A stretch of DNA of 34,693 bases from Thermoleophilia bacterium (GCA_017882605.1 JADGPE010000020.1:1-34693), one strand, 5' to 3'; shown: positions 19,116-27,694, counted from the stretch's first letter. The notes: a model not told the origin generated them from the letters alone. Made by a program: numbers and translations.

Positions 19116-20615
19116 TTAGTGCTTCGACGTCGAGGCCAGGATCGCCTGCATGAGCTGTTTCGCGATCGGAGCGGCGATCGCCCCGCCGAAGCCGTTCAGT
19201 TGGTGCTCCACCGCAATCGCGCCCGCCACCTGTGGGTCGTCCGCGGGCGCGAAGAAGATGAACCATGCCGTGTAGACGTTCTGTTCGCTCGTCTCGGCGG
19301 TCCCCGTCTTGCCTGCCACCTTGACACCGGAGATCTGGGCCGCGGTGCCCGTTCCGGACTGCACGACGCCCTGCATCATCTGGTTGAGCGCGGCGGCCGT
19401 CGCCGGCTTCATCGCGTGCTTCCAGACCTGAGGGTGGACCTTGACGACGGTGCGCCCACTGGAGTTGGTCACCTTGTTGACGAGGTGCGGCTGCATGATC
19501 GTGCCGTCGTTCGCGACCGCGGCGGCCACGAGCGCCATCTGGAGCGGCGTCACGAGCAGCTTGTCCTGGCCGAACGCCATCCGGCCCGGGTCGAGGACGC
19601 CCGGATTGTCGATCAGCCTGTGCTGCGCGAAGTTGTACGGGCCGCTCGGCGCGACCTCACTCGGTGGCAATTCGATCGGCGGCGACGAGTAGAACCCGAA
19701 GTCCTTCGCCTTGTCGAGAATCGCCTTCGCTCCGAGCTTGATCCCGAGGTCGCAGAACACGGCGTTGATCGAATGGATGAAGGCCTGGATCAAGTCGACG
19801 TTGCCGAACTGCTCCGGACCATTCTGGTCGAGTGCGTTGTGCACCTGCACCCCGTACTCGGTGCAGTAGCCGGGGTCGTAGAACTGGGAGTTGGGGGTGT
19901 ACTTCCCGGAGTCGAGTGCGGCCGCTGCCGTGACCGTCTTGAACGTCGACCCTGGCGCGTACAGCCCCTGTGTTGCACGGTTGAACAGCGGCGACGCGGA
20001 ACCTGGGCAGGCGCTGGGCGAGTTGAGGATGCTCGCGTAGCCCGCGGACGACTCGATCTTGTTCGGGTCGTAGCCCGGCGACGACGCCATCACGTAGACC
20101 TGTCCGGTCTTCGGATTGAGCACCACCGCCGCCCCGCACTTCCCACGCAGCGCCGTCTCGGCGAGCCACTGGGCTCCCGGGCGGAGATTCAGCACGAGGT
20201 TGTTGCCCTTCACCGTCGTGCCCTTCAGCCGTTCGCTCAGGTTGTCGAAGATCGTGCCGAGGTTCGCGTTCGCCGCCGTCAGATACGCGTTCTCCTGGCG
20301 CTCGATCCCCGCGCGTGACCGGCCCTGTGTCGAGTAGCCGACGACTTGCGAGGCGAGGCCGTGCTTCGGGTAGCGGCGGAAGTACAGTGTCCCGCCGGCG
20401 CCCTTCTTGGCGATGTTGGCGGCCAGCACCGTCTTGCCGTCGGCGGCGTAGATCAGCCCGCGCTTGATGCGAAACTGGGCGACGCGCTGGATCGCGTTGT
20501 CCTGCTTCGCCGCGAGGGTCGGCGCCTCCCACGACTGCCAGTAGGTGGTCGCCACGATCAGCGAGGCGAGCAGGAGCAAGGCGACCATTGCGACGCGTGA
20601 GATCTGGTTGTTCAT
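19116..20615 (-). CDS. pbpA: Class B penicillin-binding protein PbpA
   Basis: A 499-residue peptidoglycan transpeptidase anchored by an N-terminal helix (about 8-24). The catalytic motifs are intact: S223-T-F-K226 in APGSTFK, S282-I-N284 in HSINAVF, and K436-T-G438 in AGKTGTAE. An N-terminal non-catalytic domain (about 40-150) precedes the transpeptidase domain. It cross-links stem peptides as partner of the SEDS glycosyltransferase encoded just upstream (RodA). Both are joined by a 4-base ATGA overlap, which supports complex formation. The ORFs on the opposite strand here (up to 1015 aa) are Arg/Val/Asp-rich shadows. Confidence 0.96.
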   Translation of the reverse strand: MNNQISRVAMVALLLLASLIVATTYWQSWEAPTLAAKQDNAIQRVAQFRIKRGLIYAADGKTVLAANIAKKGAGGTLYFRRYPKHGLASQVVGYSTQGRSRAGIERQENAYLTAANANLGTIFDNLSERLKGTTVKGNNLVLNLRPGAQWLAETALRGKCGAAVVLNPKTGQVYVMASSPGYDPNKIESSAGYASILNSPSACPGSASPLFNRATQGLYAPGSTFKTVTAAAALDSGKYTPNSQFYDPGYCTEYGVQVHNALDQNGPEQFGNVDLIQAFIHSINAVFCDLGIKLGAKAILDKAKDFGFYSSPPIELPPSEVAPSGPYNFAQHRLIDNPGVLDPGRMAFGQDKLLVTPLQMALVAAAVANDGTIMQPHLVNKVTNSSGRTVVKVHPQVWKHAMKPATAAALNQMMQGVVQSGTGTAAQISGVKVAGKTGTAETSEQNVYTAWFIFFAPADDPQVAGAIAVEHQLNGFGGAIAAPIAKQLMQAILASTSKH

Positions 20616-21934
20616 CTGGTTGCGTTCGCACGGTCGGAGACGAGGAGCAGCCCGGCGAGCAGAAGGAAGTTCGCGACGACCGACGAGCCGCCGTAGGAGA
20701 CGAACGGGAGCGTGATGCCGGTCAGCGGGATGATCCGCAGCACGCCGCCGACGATGATGAAGGTCTGCAACGCGAACCCGAACGTGAGGCCGGCGGCGAG
20801 CAGCTTCGAGAAGCCGTCGTCGGCCTGAAGCGCGATCTTCATCCCACGCGCGGCGAAGAGCATGAAGACGAGGAGCAGCGCGGCGGCGCCGACGAGCCCG
20901 AGTTCCTGCGCCAGGGCCGAGTAGATGAAGTCGCTGTTGATGAACGGGATCAGCTGGTGGCCGTCAGTGGTCGCGAAGGTCCCCTTCCCGAGGCCTGCGC
21001 CGCCGAAGCCGCCGTTCGCGATCGAGTAGAGGGACTTCACGAGCTGGTAGCTCTCGCAGTCCTGTCGCAACGCGAGCCCGCCGGTCGGCGGGCAGTAGAC
21101 CTTCTGCGTCGTCCACGGATGGAGCCAGATCGTCACGCGCTCGTGGACGTGCCCGATCTTCTCGTAGGCGCCGACGCCGCCGGCGAGGAAGAGGACGATG
21201 CCCGCGATCACGAACGAGAGCCGCGCCGTTGCGATGTACAGCATGGCGAGGAAGATCCCGAAGTAGAGAAGTCCCGAACCGAGGTCGTTCGAGGAGACGA
21301 GCACGAGCATGCACGCGCCCCAGATCACGAGCAGCGGGCCGACGTCCTTGAGGCGGGCCTGCGCCAGCAGCTCGCGCTTCTCGCGCAGGTAGGCGGCGAG
21401 GAAGACGATCAGGAAGACCTTCGAGAACTCGCCCGGCTGGAACGTGAAGTTGCCGAAGTGCACCCAGAGCCGCGCACCGTTGACCGTCGTGCCGATCCCC
21501 GGCACGCGCGGCAGGAACAGCAGCGCGATCGCACCGATCCCGAAGAGGTACTTGTACTGCTCGAGCACCCGATAGTCGCGTCGCAGGCCCCAGAGTGCGA
21601 GTGCGAACAACGCGACGCCGACCACGATCCAGAGTCCTTGCTTGAACGCGTCGCTCACCCCGAGGCGGTAGATCTCCGTCACGCCGACCGCGGTCAAGAG
21701 GCCGGCCATCGGCAGCAGGTACGGATCGGCGTCCGGCACGGTGATGCGCGCGACGAGGTGCGCGGCGATGTACAAAGCGAAGAAGAAGACGGCGTAGCCG
21801 AGCGAGCCCCAGCTGACGAGCGACTGGCGTGCGATATACACGGATGCAAAGCCGATGCCCGTGAGGACGCCGACGACGGCGAGGTAGACGAGCTCCCTGT
21901 TGCGGTAGCTGAGAGTCAGCGCGCGAGCCCCCAC
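20612..21934 (-). CDS. rodA: SEDS-family peptidoglycan glycosyltransferase RodA/FtsW
   Basis: A 440-residue polytopic membrane protein with about ten helices that polymerises lipid II into glycan strands. Family motifs are visible: NGARLWVHFGNFTFQPGEFSK, SNDLGSGLLYF, the extracellular loop with GGFGGAGLGKGT, and the C-terminal LPFVSYGGSSVVANF. In this gene order it is the RodA-type partner of PbpA. The start is GTG 21934, within the last codons of the phosphatase gene (19-bp overlap). A loop between helices carries two Cys (VYCPPTGG and RQDCESYQ) that could form a disulfide outside the membrane. Confidence 0.95.
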   Translation of the reverse strand: MGARALTLSYRNRELVYLAVVGVLTGIGFASVYIARQSLVSWGSLGYAVFFFALYIAAHLVARITVPDADPYLLPMAGLLTAVGVTEIYRLGVSDAFKQGLWIVVGVALFALALWGLRRDYRVLEQYKYLFGIGAIALLFLPRVPGIGTTVNGARLWVHFGNFTFQPGEFSKVFLIVFLAAYLREKRELLAQARLKDVGPLLVIWGACMLVLVSSNDLGSGLLYFGIFLAMLYIATARLSFVIAGIVLFLAGGVGAYEKIGHVHERVTIWLHPWTTQKVYCPPTGGLALRQDCESYQLVKSLYSIANGGFGGAGLGKGTFATTDGHQLIPFINSDFIYSALAQELGLVGAAALLLVFMLFAARGMKIALQADDGFSKLLAAGLTFGFALQTFIIVGGVLRIIPLTGITLPFVSYGGSSVVANFLLLAGLLLVSDRANATR

Positions 21935-22926
21935 CAGACGAGCACCACGATAACGGCGAGAAGCGCCACGATCACGGCGAGTGCCAGTAGGCGCCTGCCG
22001 ATGCCCGCCCGCGGTGACTGCGGAAGCTCCTGTGCGGCGATCGCCGCGTCGATGTCGGCGGCGGCCACGACCATCGTGTCGGCCGGCGCAGCCGTACTGT
22101 CGTTCGCGGGCGGCGGAGGCGCGACGGCGTCCTCGGGGTGGAGCGTGTCCTCGTCGTCGGGGGCGTGCGCATACTCCCGGGTGCGCTCGTCCGGCTCGCC
22201 GGCGGACGGTTCGCCGTCGACGAGCTCGAAGAGGATGGCCGTGATGTTGTCCTCGCCGCCGGCGCGGTTCGCGGCCTGCACGAGCGCTTTCGCGGCTGCC
22301 TCGAGGTCGCCACGATGCGTCTTGACGATCGCCTCGATCTGTTCCGCATCGACCATGTCCGAAAGCCCGTCGGAGCAGATCAGGAAGATGTCGCCTGCCT
22401 GCGCGACGACGGAGAACGCGTCGACGTCGACGTCCGGATCGGTGCCGAGCGCACGGGTGATCACCGAGCGCTGCGGATGAACCTCCGCCGCCTGCGGCGA
22501 GAGCTCGCCGCGCCGGACGAGTTCCGCGACGAGCGAGTGGTCGTCCGTCAGCTGTTCCAGCCGGTCGGCGCGCAGGAGATAGGCCCGAGAGTCGCCGACG
22601 TGGCCCATCGTCACGGTGCCGTCCTGCTCGATCTGGGCGACGGTGATCGTCGTCCCCATTCCGGAGGTCTCCGCGTCCGTCGAGGCGCGCTCGTGCACGC
22701 GGCGGTTCGCTTCCTGGATCAGCTCGACGACGTGCGCCTCGCCGCCCCGGCCGCCGCCCGACTCCTCGAGTGCGCCCGCGGCGAGCGCGGAGGCGACCTC
22801 CCCGGCGCGCGCGCCGCCCATGCCGTCTGCGATCGCAAAGAGCGGCGGCCGGCTGACGTACGAGTCCTCGTTCCCGCGCCGCTTCCGCCCAGGGTCGGTG
22901 CGGGCTGCATACTGCCCCAGCTTCAC
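21916..22926 (-). CDS. pstP: PP2C-family Ser/Thr phosphatase PstP
   Basis: A 336-residue metal-dependent phosphatase that reverses PknB-type phosphorylation. Metal ligands are in GNEDS (D21), AIADGMGG (D34-G35), SDGLSDM and GGEDNITA. The catalytic domain covers about 1-240. An acidic, Pro/Ala-rich linker follows and then a single C-terminal helix (about 313-333), so the enzyme is cytoplasmic and membrane-anchored; mycobacterial PstP has an extra external domain that is missing here. The start is GTG 22926, overlapping the fhaB stop as GTGA. Identity rests on both motifs and position in the conserved operon. Confidence 0.96.
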   Translation of the reverse strand: MKLGQYAARTDPGRKRRGNEDSYVSRPPLFAIADGMGGARAGEVASALAAGALEESGGGRGGEAHVVELIQEANRRVHERASTDAETSGMGTTITVAQIEQDGTVTMGHVGDSRAYLLRADRLEQLTDDHSLVAELVRRGELSPQAAEVHPQRSVITRALGTDPDVDVDAFSVVAQAGDIFLICSDGLSDMVDAEQIEAIVKTHRGDLEAAAKALVQAANRAGGEDNITAILFELVDGEPSAGEPDERTREYAHAPDDEDTLHPEDAVAPPPPANDSTAAPADTMVVAAADIDAAIAAQELPQSPRAGIGRRLLALAVIVALLAVIVVLVWWGLAR

Positions 22927-23417
22927 GGCTCGAACCGCAGGTCGGTCTCCCCGATTCGAATCACGTCGCCGGGGACGAGCCTGCGCTCCCGGGTCAGCCG
23001 GATCCCGTTCACGAAGGTGCCGTTCGTCGAGCCGATGTCCTCGATCCAGACGCCGTCCCGACGTGGCTCCAGTCGCGCGTGCCTCGTCGACGAGTACTCG
23101 TCCTCGGGCAGCGATACGTCGTTCGCCGCGCCGCGCCCCACGGTGAGCGCGTGGGAGTCGAGCGTGAAGGCGTCGCCTGCTCCGAGCGTCGGGCTCGCCA
23201 GCACGATCAGACGTCCGGTCTCGCGCGCGGACGGTTGAGGCAACAGCCCGGCGGCAGCCGCCTGCTGGGGCGCGAGGATCATCGACTCCTGTGGCAGCCG
23301 TAGATCGCGGGCCGCGGAGCGGACGATCCGCCAGATGAACAGATAGAGCAGGACGAGGAACGCGAGCTTGAGGACGAGCAGCGTCGTCTCGACCTGGGCC
23401 GAGGCCACCACCGTCAC
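22923..23417 (-). CDS. fhaB: FHA-domain protein FhaB (membrane-anchored)
   Basis: A 164-residue protein with an N-terminal membrane helix (about 11-30) and a C-terminal forkhead-associated domain (about 85-164) that binds phosphothreonine. FHA signatures: VGRGAANDVSLPED, SSTRHARLE and DIGSTNGTFVNG. This layout matches FhaB (FipA in mycobacteria), which links PknB signalling to septal wall synthesis. The start is GTG 23417, overlapping the fhaA stop as GTGA. The short linker between helix and FHA is a plausible phosphorylation region. Confidence 0.94.
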   Translation of the reverse strand: MTVVASAQVETTLLVLKLAFLVLLYLFIWRIVRSAARDLRLPQESMILAPQQAAAAGLLPQPSARETGRLIVLASPTLGAGDAFTLDSHALTVGRGAANDVSLPEDEYSSTRHARLEPRRDGVWIEDIGSTNGTFVNGIRLTRERRLVPGDVIRIGETDLRFEP

Positions 23418-24184
23418 TGCAGCTCCCGCGTGAACATGATCTCCGTCGAGCCGACGGTGAACCGTGTGCCGTCTTCGAGCTTCAGCCGCTTGACGCGCTT
23501 GCCGCTGACCTCGACGCCGTTCGTCGAGTCGAGGTCCACGACCCAGTAGGTGGCGCCCTCCTGGCGCAGCTCGGCGTGCCGGCGGGAGACGTTGGGATCG
23601 GTGACCTGTACGTCGGCGTCCTTGGAGCGCCCGATCACCACGCGGCGCTTCGCGACCTCGTGCCGTTCCCCGTCCCAGGTGAGCACCGCGAGCTCGCGCT
23701 GAACGCCCAGATCGATGGGGGAGGCGGCCTCCGTCGGTTGCAGGACGGGCTCGGAGGGCTTGTAGACCATCGTCGCTCCCACCTCCCCCACGACGGCGGC
23801 TTCGCCCTCGCCCTCACTCTGCACCATCCGGGTCGCGATGCCGAACACGCCCACGTCGAGGTCCTCGTCGGTCTCCAGCTGCACGGTGGGCGGCGAGAGC
23901 AGCGCGTAGCTCTCGCGGCGCGCGTGCTCGGCGAGGTAGTCGGCGAGCTCGACCTGCAATTGGTGCTCGTAGCTCGCGAACTGCTCGCGGTCGCCGGGCG
24001 AAAGATAGATCGTGTACTCGTTCGGGACGTAGACCCGCGACACCGAGACGTTGCGGTGGTCGTCCATCTCCTTGATGAGCTTGCGGGCCAGTTCGACCGG
24101 CTGGACGTTCGTACGGAACGCACGGCCGAAGACGCCCTCGAAGAGCGACTCGAGCTTGGATTCGATGTTGCGCAGGACTGACAT
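23414..24184 (-). CDS. fhaA: FhaA: DUF3662 plus FHA-domain protein
   Basis: A 256-residue soluble protein. The N-terminal DUF3662/FhaA domain (about 1-115) begins SVLRNIESKLESLFEGVFGR. The C-terminal FHA domain (about 165-256) carries VVIGRSKDADVQVTDPNVSR, RRHAEL and DLDSTNGVEVSG. It is shorter than mycobacterial FhaA because the long middle linker is reduced to about 50 residues. Family knowledge: FhaA binds the phosphorylated MurJ-linked pseudokinase and restrains wall synthesis. The start is ATG 24184. A short hairpin separates it from the upstream kinase gene, so it may also be the start of a transcription unit. Confidence 0.95.
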   Translation of the reverse strand: MSVLRNIESKLESLFEGVFGRAFRTNVQPVELARKLIKEMDDHRNVSVSRVYVPNEYTIYLSPGDREQFASYEHQLQVELADYLAEHARRESYALLSPPTVQLETDEDLDVGVFGIATRMVQSEGEGEAAVVGEVGATMVYKPSEPVLQPTEAASPIDLGVQRELAVLTWDGERHEVAKRRVVIGRSKDADVQVTDPNVSRRHAELRQEGATYWVVDLDSTNGVEVSGKRVKRLKLEDGTRFTVGSTEIMFTRELQ

Positions 24185-24191
24185 GGGCGGC

Positions 24192-24207
24192 CGGGGGTCT
24201 ACCCCCG
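24192..24207. other. Small GC hairpin between the kinase gene and fhaA
   Basis: CGGGGG and CCCCCG flank a 4-base loop in the 33-bp spacer just before the fhaA start. There is no T-run. It could reduce read-through from the upstream kinase gene or shield the fhaA start. Confidence 0.35.
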
Positions 24208-24217
24208 ACGAGACAGT

Positions 24218-25831
24218 TTATGTCCGAGGCTCGAGCGCCAGCGCGGTGGCTGTCAGCCAGGAAGCGGCGATGAGCGGGAGGACGGCCGCTGCGGGAGCCA
24301 CCAGGGCCGTGCCCGCGAGCAGCCCTGCACCGAAGATCGCGGCGGGCCACGGCCCGCGCCTGCGGGCGTGCGGCAGGAGCGCCGCCGCGGCCGCGAGCAC
24401 GAGCGCTTCGCCCACGAGGATCGGATGAGCCGTCAGCTGCGCCCCGAGTGCGTGCGCGACGGCGCTGGGGCGCCCCGAGCCGTCGATGCCGAGCCCGAGC
24501 GGCGGCGCCGATCCGTCGAACGGCAACGGCGTTCGCCGAAGCCCGGCGATCACCGCGGCGAGGAGCACCGCGCAGCCGGCCTGGGCTGCGCGCCGGCCAC
24601 GGCCGCGCGCGAACTGGGCCGCGAGGGGCAGCACGGCGAGCGCGGCCACCGGCGCGAGCAGCGGGCCGGCCGCGAGCAGCAGGCCCGCCCGCGCATCCTT
24701 CCAGCTCAGCGCGAGCCAGCCCGCCGCGAGCACCGCGTAGACGATCGCGAGCCCGAGGGAGATGTTCGCCAGCGGGAAGCAGGCCACGGTGAGCGCGAAG
24801 ACCAGGCCGGCGCGCGGCGATGCGAAGCCGAGCGCCGCTCCGACGCCGGCGATCCCGGCCGGCCAGCCGGCCGGATAGAAGGGAACCGCGGCCGCCACCC
24901 ACCACGAGGCCACGCCGGTGAGCGCGCCCGGCACGAGCCGGTCGGCTGCCACGGAGGTGAGCGACCGCGGCGGCGCGCTCGGCTTCGTCCCGCCGCCCTG
25001 CTTGGAGCGGCGGCGCCTGGGCAGCGAGCGCAGCTCCTGCGCCAGGCGCTCCGCGGTCGGGCGTCGCTGCGGGTTGGCGACGAGCGCGCTCGAGACGGTG
25101 TTCAGGACGTGCTCCGGCAGGTCGGGACGCAGGCGGGCCAGCGGGTCGGCGCCGTGCTGGATCCGCCGGGAGGTCTCCACCAGGTCGCCGCCCCAGAACG
25201 GATGCTCGCCGGCCAGCGCCTCCCAGAGCAGGACGCCGACTCCCCAGACGTCCGCCGCGCTCGTGGCCGTCAGGCCCTGAAGTCGCTCCGGTGAGATGTA
25301 GGCGAGCGTGCCCGGGATGTCCCCGAGCGCGGTCAGGGTGTCGAACTCGGCCATCTGGGCGAGCCCGAAGTCGAGCAGGCGCACGTCGATCTCCCCGGAT
25401 TCCGCCAGCAGGACGTTCGACGGCTTCACGTCCCGGTGGACGATGCCCTTCCCGTGGGCGTGAGCGAGCGCCTCGGAGATCTGTGCCGCGACCTCGATCG
25501 CCGCGTGGTCGTCGAGCTCACCGGCACGCATCGCCTCGCGCAACGTGCGGCCCGGGATGTACTCGTACGTGATGTAGACGTGGGACGGGTCGCGCGCCAG
25601 CGAGAGGATGCGCTGGCAGCGCGGGTGCCGCAGCGAGGCAGCCGCCCGGGCCTCTCGCTCGGCGCGGTGGCCGGACTTGCCCTCCCGGGGGACGATCTTC
25701 AGGGCGACGTCGAGACCGCTCCGTTCGTCGCGGGCCAGCCAGACATGGCCCATTCCGCCCGCGCCCAGAGGCCGTAGCGGCCGGTACCGGCCGAGGAAGA
25801 GGTCGTTCGCATGCGCGGCCGTGGACACCAT
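24218..25831 (-). CDS. Ser/Thr protein kinase with polytopic membrane C-terminus
   Basis: A 537-residue protein. The N-terminal kinase domain (about 14-270) looks active: GAGGMGHVW, K45 in VALKIV, HRDVKPSN (132-139), DFG (154-156), SPE (180-182). A basic Arg/Lys-rich linker (near 270-285) is followed by a long hydrophobic region (about 300-535) with roughly eight Ala/Leu/Gly-rich helices and no recognisable sensor domain. This differs from PASTA kinases with one membrane helix. It lies directly upstream of fhaA on the same strand, at the head of the cell-wall operon. The start is ATG 25831. What the membrane part senses is unknown. Confidence 0.88.
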   Translation of the reverse strand: MVSTAAHANDLFLGRYRPLRPLGAGGMGHVWLARDERSGLDVALKIVPREGKSGHRAEREARAAASLRHPRCQRILSLARDPSHVYITYEYIPGRTLREAMRAGELDDHAAIEVAAQISEALAHAHGKGIVHRDVKPSNVLLAESGEIDVRLLDFGLAQMAEFDTLTALGDIPGTLAYISPERLQGLTATSAADVWGVGVLLWEALAGEHPFWGGDLVETSRRIQHGADPLARLRPDLPEHVLNTVSSALVANPQRRPTAERLAQELRSLPRRRRSKQGGGTKPSAPPRSLTSVAADRLVPGALTGVASWWVAAAVPFYPAGWPAGIAGVGAALGFASPRAGLVFALTVACFPLANISLGLAIVYAVLAAGWLALSWKDARAGLLLAAGPLLAPVAALAVLPLAAQFARGRGRRAAQAGCAVLLAAVIAGLRRTPLPFDGSAPPLGLGIDGSGRPSAVAHALGAQLTAHPILVGEALVLAAAAALLPHARRRGPWPAAIFGAGLLAGTALVAPAAAVLPLIAASWLTATALALEPRT

Positions 25832-25899
25832 CCGTTTCTACGGTGCTGCCAGGACATTTCCTTTGCGGAGCGAACGAACGCGGTAGATTCGCCCTGCGT

Positions 25900-27048
25900 A
25901 TGGACCCCCGCGACGACGATATCGAGTTCGACTTCTTCGAAGACGAGGCTGCGACCACAGAGCAGGCTTCGCCGCAGAGTCGTGTCCGGCTGCCCCGCCG
26001 CGGCGGGCGCGGCACGGGGATGCGCCGTCCTGCGGGGCCGCCCCGCGGCCTGACACCGCTCCTGCGGCTGCTCGCCCTGATCGCCCTGGTCGTCGCGGTG
26101 CTCGTGTTCTTCGGGCTCGTGATCCAGTCGTGCACGTCGACCTCGAAGCACGACCGCTATCAGCACTACATGACGCAAGTCTCGACGATCGCGCACAGCT
26201 CCGAGGACGACGGCGCCTCCGTCGCGAACGCGCTCACGACCCCGGGGACGAAAGTCAGCGGCCTCACAACGAAGCTCGCCGGGATCGCCGAGCAGGAGCG
26301 CCAGAACGTCGCAGCCGCCCAGCGGCTGAATCCGCCGGGACAGCTGCGCGACGAGAACCGCGCCCTCGTCCAGGCGCTGCAGCTTCGTGTCAGCGGTGTG
26401 GCCGGACTTGCGAAGACCTTCACGACGACCGCGACGTCCAAGTCGTCGGGCGACGCGGCGATCCTCGCCACGCAGGCCGAACGGCTGCTTGCGAGCGATG
26501 TCGTCTGGGACGACTTCTTCAAGGATCCGTCGACGGCGCTCATGTCGGCGAAGGGAGTTAGCGGCGTCGTCGCGCCCGACTCCAACTTCGTAGCGAACGA
26601 GGACTTCATCACCGAGCACTCGATGGGCCTCGTGCTCCAGCGGCTCCGCGGCGCGTCGACCGGCGGAACGCCGACCGGCGTGCACGGCACGAACATCGTC
26701 TCCACGAAGGCGAAGCCGGCCGGTCAGGTGCTGTCCGAGTCGACCACGAACACCGTCACCGCGAGCGCCGACCTCGCCTTCGTCGTCACCGTGCACGACG
26801 GTGGTGGCTCGCAGGAGGTCGGGATCAAGGTGACGTTGACGATCGGGAAGCCGGGCGGGGCGATCGTGAGGACCAAGACGATCAAGGTGATCAACCCCGG
26901 TCAGGACACGACCGTGACCTTCTCGGATCTCGGCGGCGTGCCGTTCGCCCGCACGACGACCGTTGACGTGGCGGTCGCGACGGTGCCGTCCGAGAAGGAC
27001 GCGACGAACAACAAGGCGAGCTACCCGGTCATCTTCTCGCTCGGCTAA
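25900..27048 (+). CDS. Single-pass membrane protein of unknown function
   Basis: A 382-residue protein I do not recognise as a named family. The N-terminus is acidic (DPRDDDIEFDFFEDE), followed by an Arg/Gly/Pro-rich stretch, a membrane helix (about 53-75) and a mainly extracellular part. The first half outside (about 85-215) is helical and polar. The end (about 285-382) is beta-rich and resembles a CARDB-like immunoglobulin-type adhesion domain. Start ATG 25900 (MDPRDDD) is preferred over the track start: TAGATT sits 10 bases before it and a TTGCGG at 25863 could be the -35. It is divergent from the membrane kinase gene. Topology (acidic tail inside) makes it a conceivable kinase substrate, which is only inference. 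Confidence 0.8.
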   Translation: MDPRDDDIEFDFFEDEAATTEQASPQSRVRLPRRGGRGTGMRRPAGPPRGLTPLLRLLALIALVVAVLVFFGLVIQSCTSTSKHDRYQHYMTQVSTIAHSSEDDGASVANALTTPGTKVSGLTTKLAGIAEQERQNVAAAQRLNPPGQLRDENRALVQALQLRVSGVAGLAKTFTTTATSKSSGDAAILATQAERLLASDVVWDDFFKDPSTALMSAKGVSGVVAPDSNFVANEDFITEHSMGLVLQRLRGASTGGTPTGVHGTNIVSTKAKPAGQVLSESTTNTVTASADLAFVVTVHDGGGSQEVGIKVTLTIGKPGGAIVRTKTIKVINPGQDTTVTFSDLGGVPFARTTTVDVAVATVPSEKDATNNKASYPVIFSLG

Positions 27049-27066
27049 TCGGCTAGCCTCGGCGTC

Positions 27067-27549
27067 GTGCACGTCACGGCCGGAGCTGCGCTGCTCGTCG
27101 CCCTCGCGGGCGTCGGCGTCGGGTTGATCGGCCTCGGGATCGCGTGGTGGGCCTGGATCAAGGTCCGGCGCGTGCGCGAGACGCAGCGCCTGCTGCTCGG
27201 CGGAGGGCGCAAGGATCTCGTCGATTTTGCCGTCTCGCTCCAGGGCCGGATCGACGATCTCCACGGCGCGGTCGACGAGGTGGCGGCGGCCCTCGCCCGC
27301 ATCGACCGGCGCGTCGACGGGACTGTCGCCAACATGTCGATCGTCCGGTACGACGCCTACGAGGACACGGGCGGGCATCAGTCGGCGTCACTGGCGCTGC
27401 TCGACTCCGCCCGGACCGGCTTGATCGTCACGGCGATCCAGGGCCGCGACTACGCCCGGATCTACATGAAGGAGCTCGACCGCGGCCGCGCCTCGGCCGC
27501 TCTCAGCCCCGAGGAGCAAGAGGCCGTCGAGCGCGCCATGGGCCGCTGA
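27067..27549 (+). CDS. DUF4446 family protein
   Basis: A 160-residue protein with one N-terminal membrane helix (about 5-27), a short coiled-coil segment (about 50-85) and the conserved domain with SIVRYDAYEDTGGHQSASLA and LSPEEQEAVERA, which matches DUF4446 as I recall it. Function unknown in the family. The start is GTG 27067. TAGCCT lies 7 bases upstream, so it may be leaderless. It is 18 bp downstream of the preceding membrane protein gene. Its TGA stop lies inside the left arm of the 13-bp inverted repeat at 27546. Confidence 0.88.
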   Translation: MHVTAGAALLVALAGVGVGLIGLGIAWWAWIKVRRVRETQRLLLGGGRKDLVDFAVSLQGRIDDLHGAVDEVAAALARIDRRVDGTVANMSIVRYDAYEDTGGHQSASLALLDSARTGLIVTAIQGRDYARIYMKELDRGRASAALSPEEQEAVERAMGR

Positions 27550-27694
27550 CACTCTCGGGCGGCGTGCGCTCCCGCCGGGCAGAGCCCGGCTCCGCGCCCC
27601 GCCTCTCGCCGTTGTCGCCCCGGTCTCCGCGGGGCCGTGCTTTCGCACTGTCCCCTCCGGCCCGGCGTCGACAGCGACGAGCCGAGAGTGTCAG
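27546..27694. repeat. 149-nt element bounded by a 13-bp perfect inverted repeat
   Basis: CTGACACTCTCGG (27546-27558) and CCGAGAGTGTCAG (27682-27694) are exact inverted copies. Between them are several small perfect hairpins: GCCGGGC-AGA-GCCCGGC, a GCCCCG/CGGGGC stem, GTGC-TTTC-GCAC and CGTCG-ACAG-CGACG. It fills most of the spacer between the DUF4446 gene and the HNH gene. It could be a structured RNA closed by a 13-bp first helix, or a MITE-like element with terminal inverted repeats. I see no target-site duplication and no match to an RNA family I know. Confidence 0.55.

Noticed and set aside
16159-19266. 1035-aa minus-strand ORF
   Set aside because: Only the last 331 residues (ddl) are real; the rest is pknB read in a wrong frame. 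The ATGA overlap fixes the ddl start.
17271-20318. 1015-aa plus-strand ORF opposite pknB and pbpA
   Set aside because: Composition is Arg/Val/Asp/His-rich, with no domains; it is the antisense shadow of GC3-biased genes with clear catalytic motifs.
25699-27378. 559-aa minus-strand ORF and other long antisense ORFs (for example 20588..22480, 10611..11984, 6119..7321)
   Set aside because: No family motifs and biased composition; each lies opposite a gene with firm evidence.
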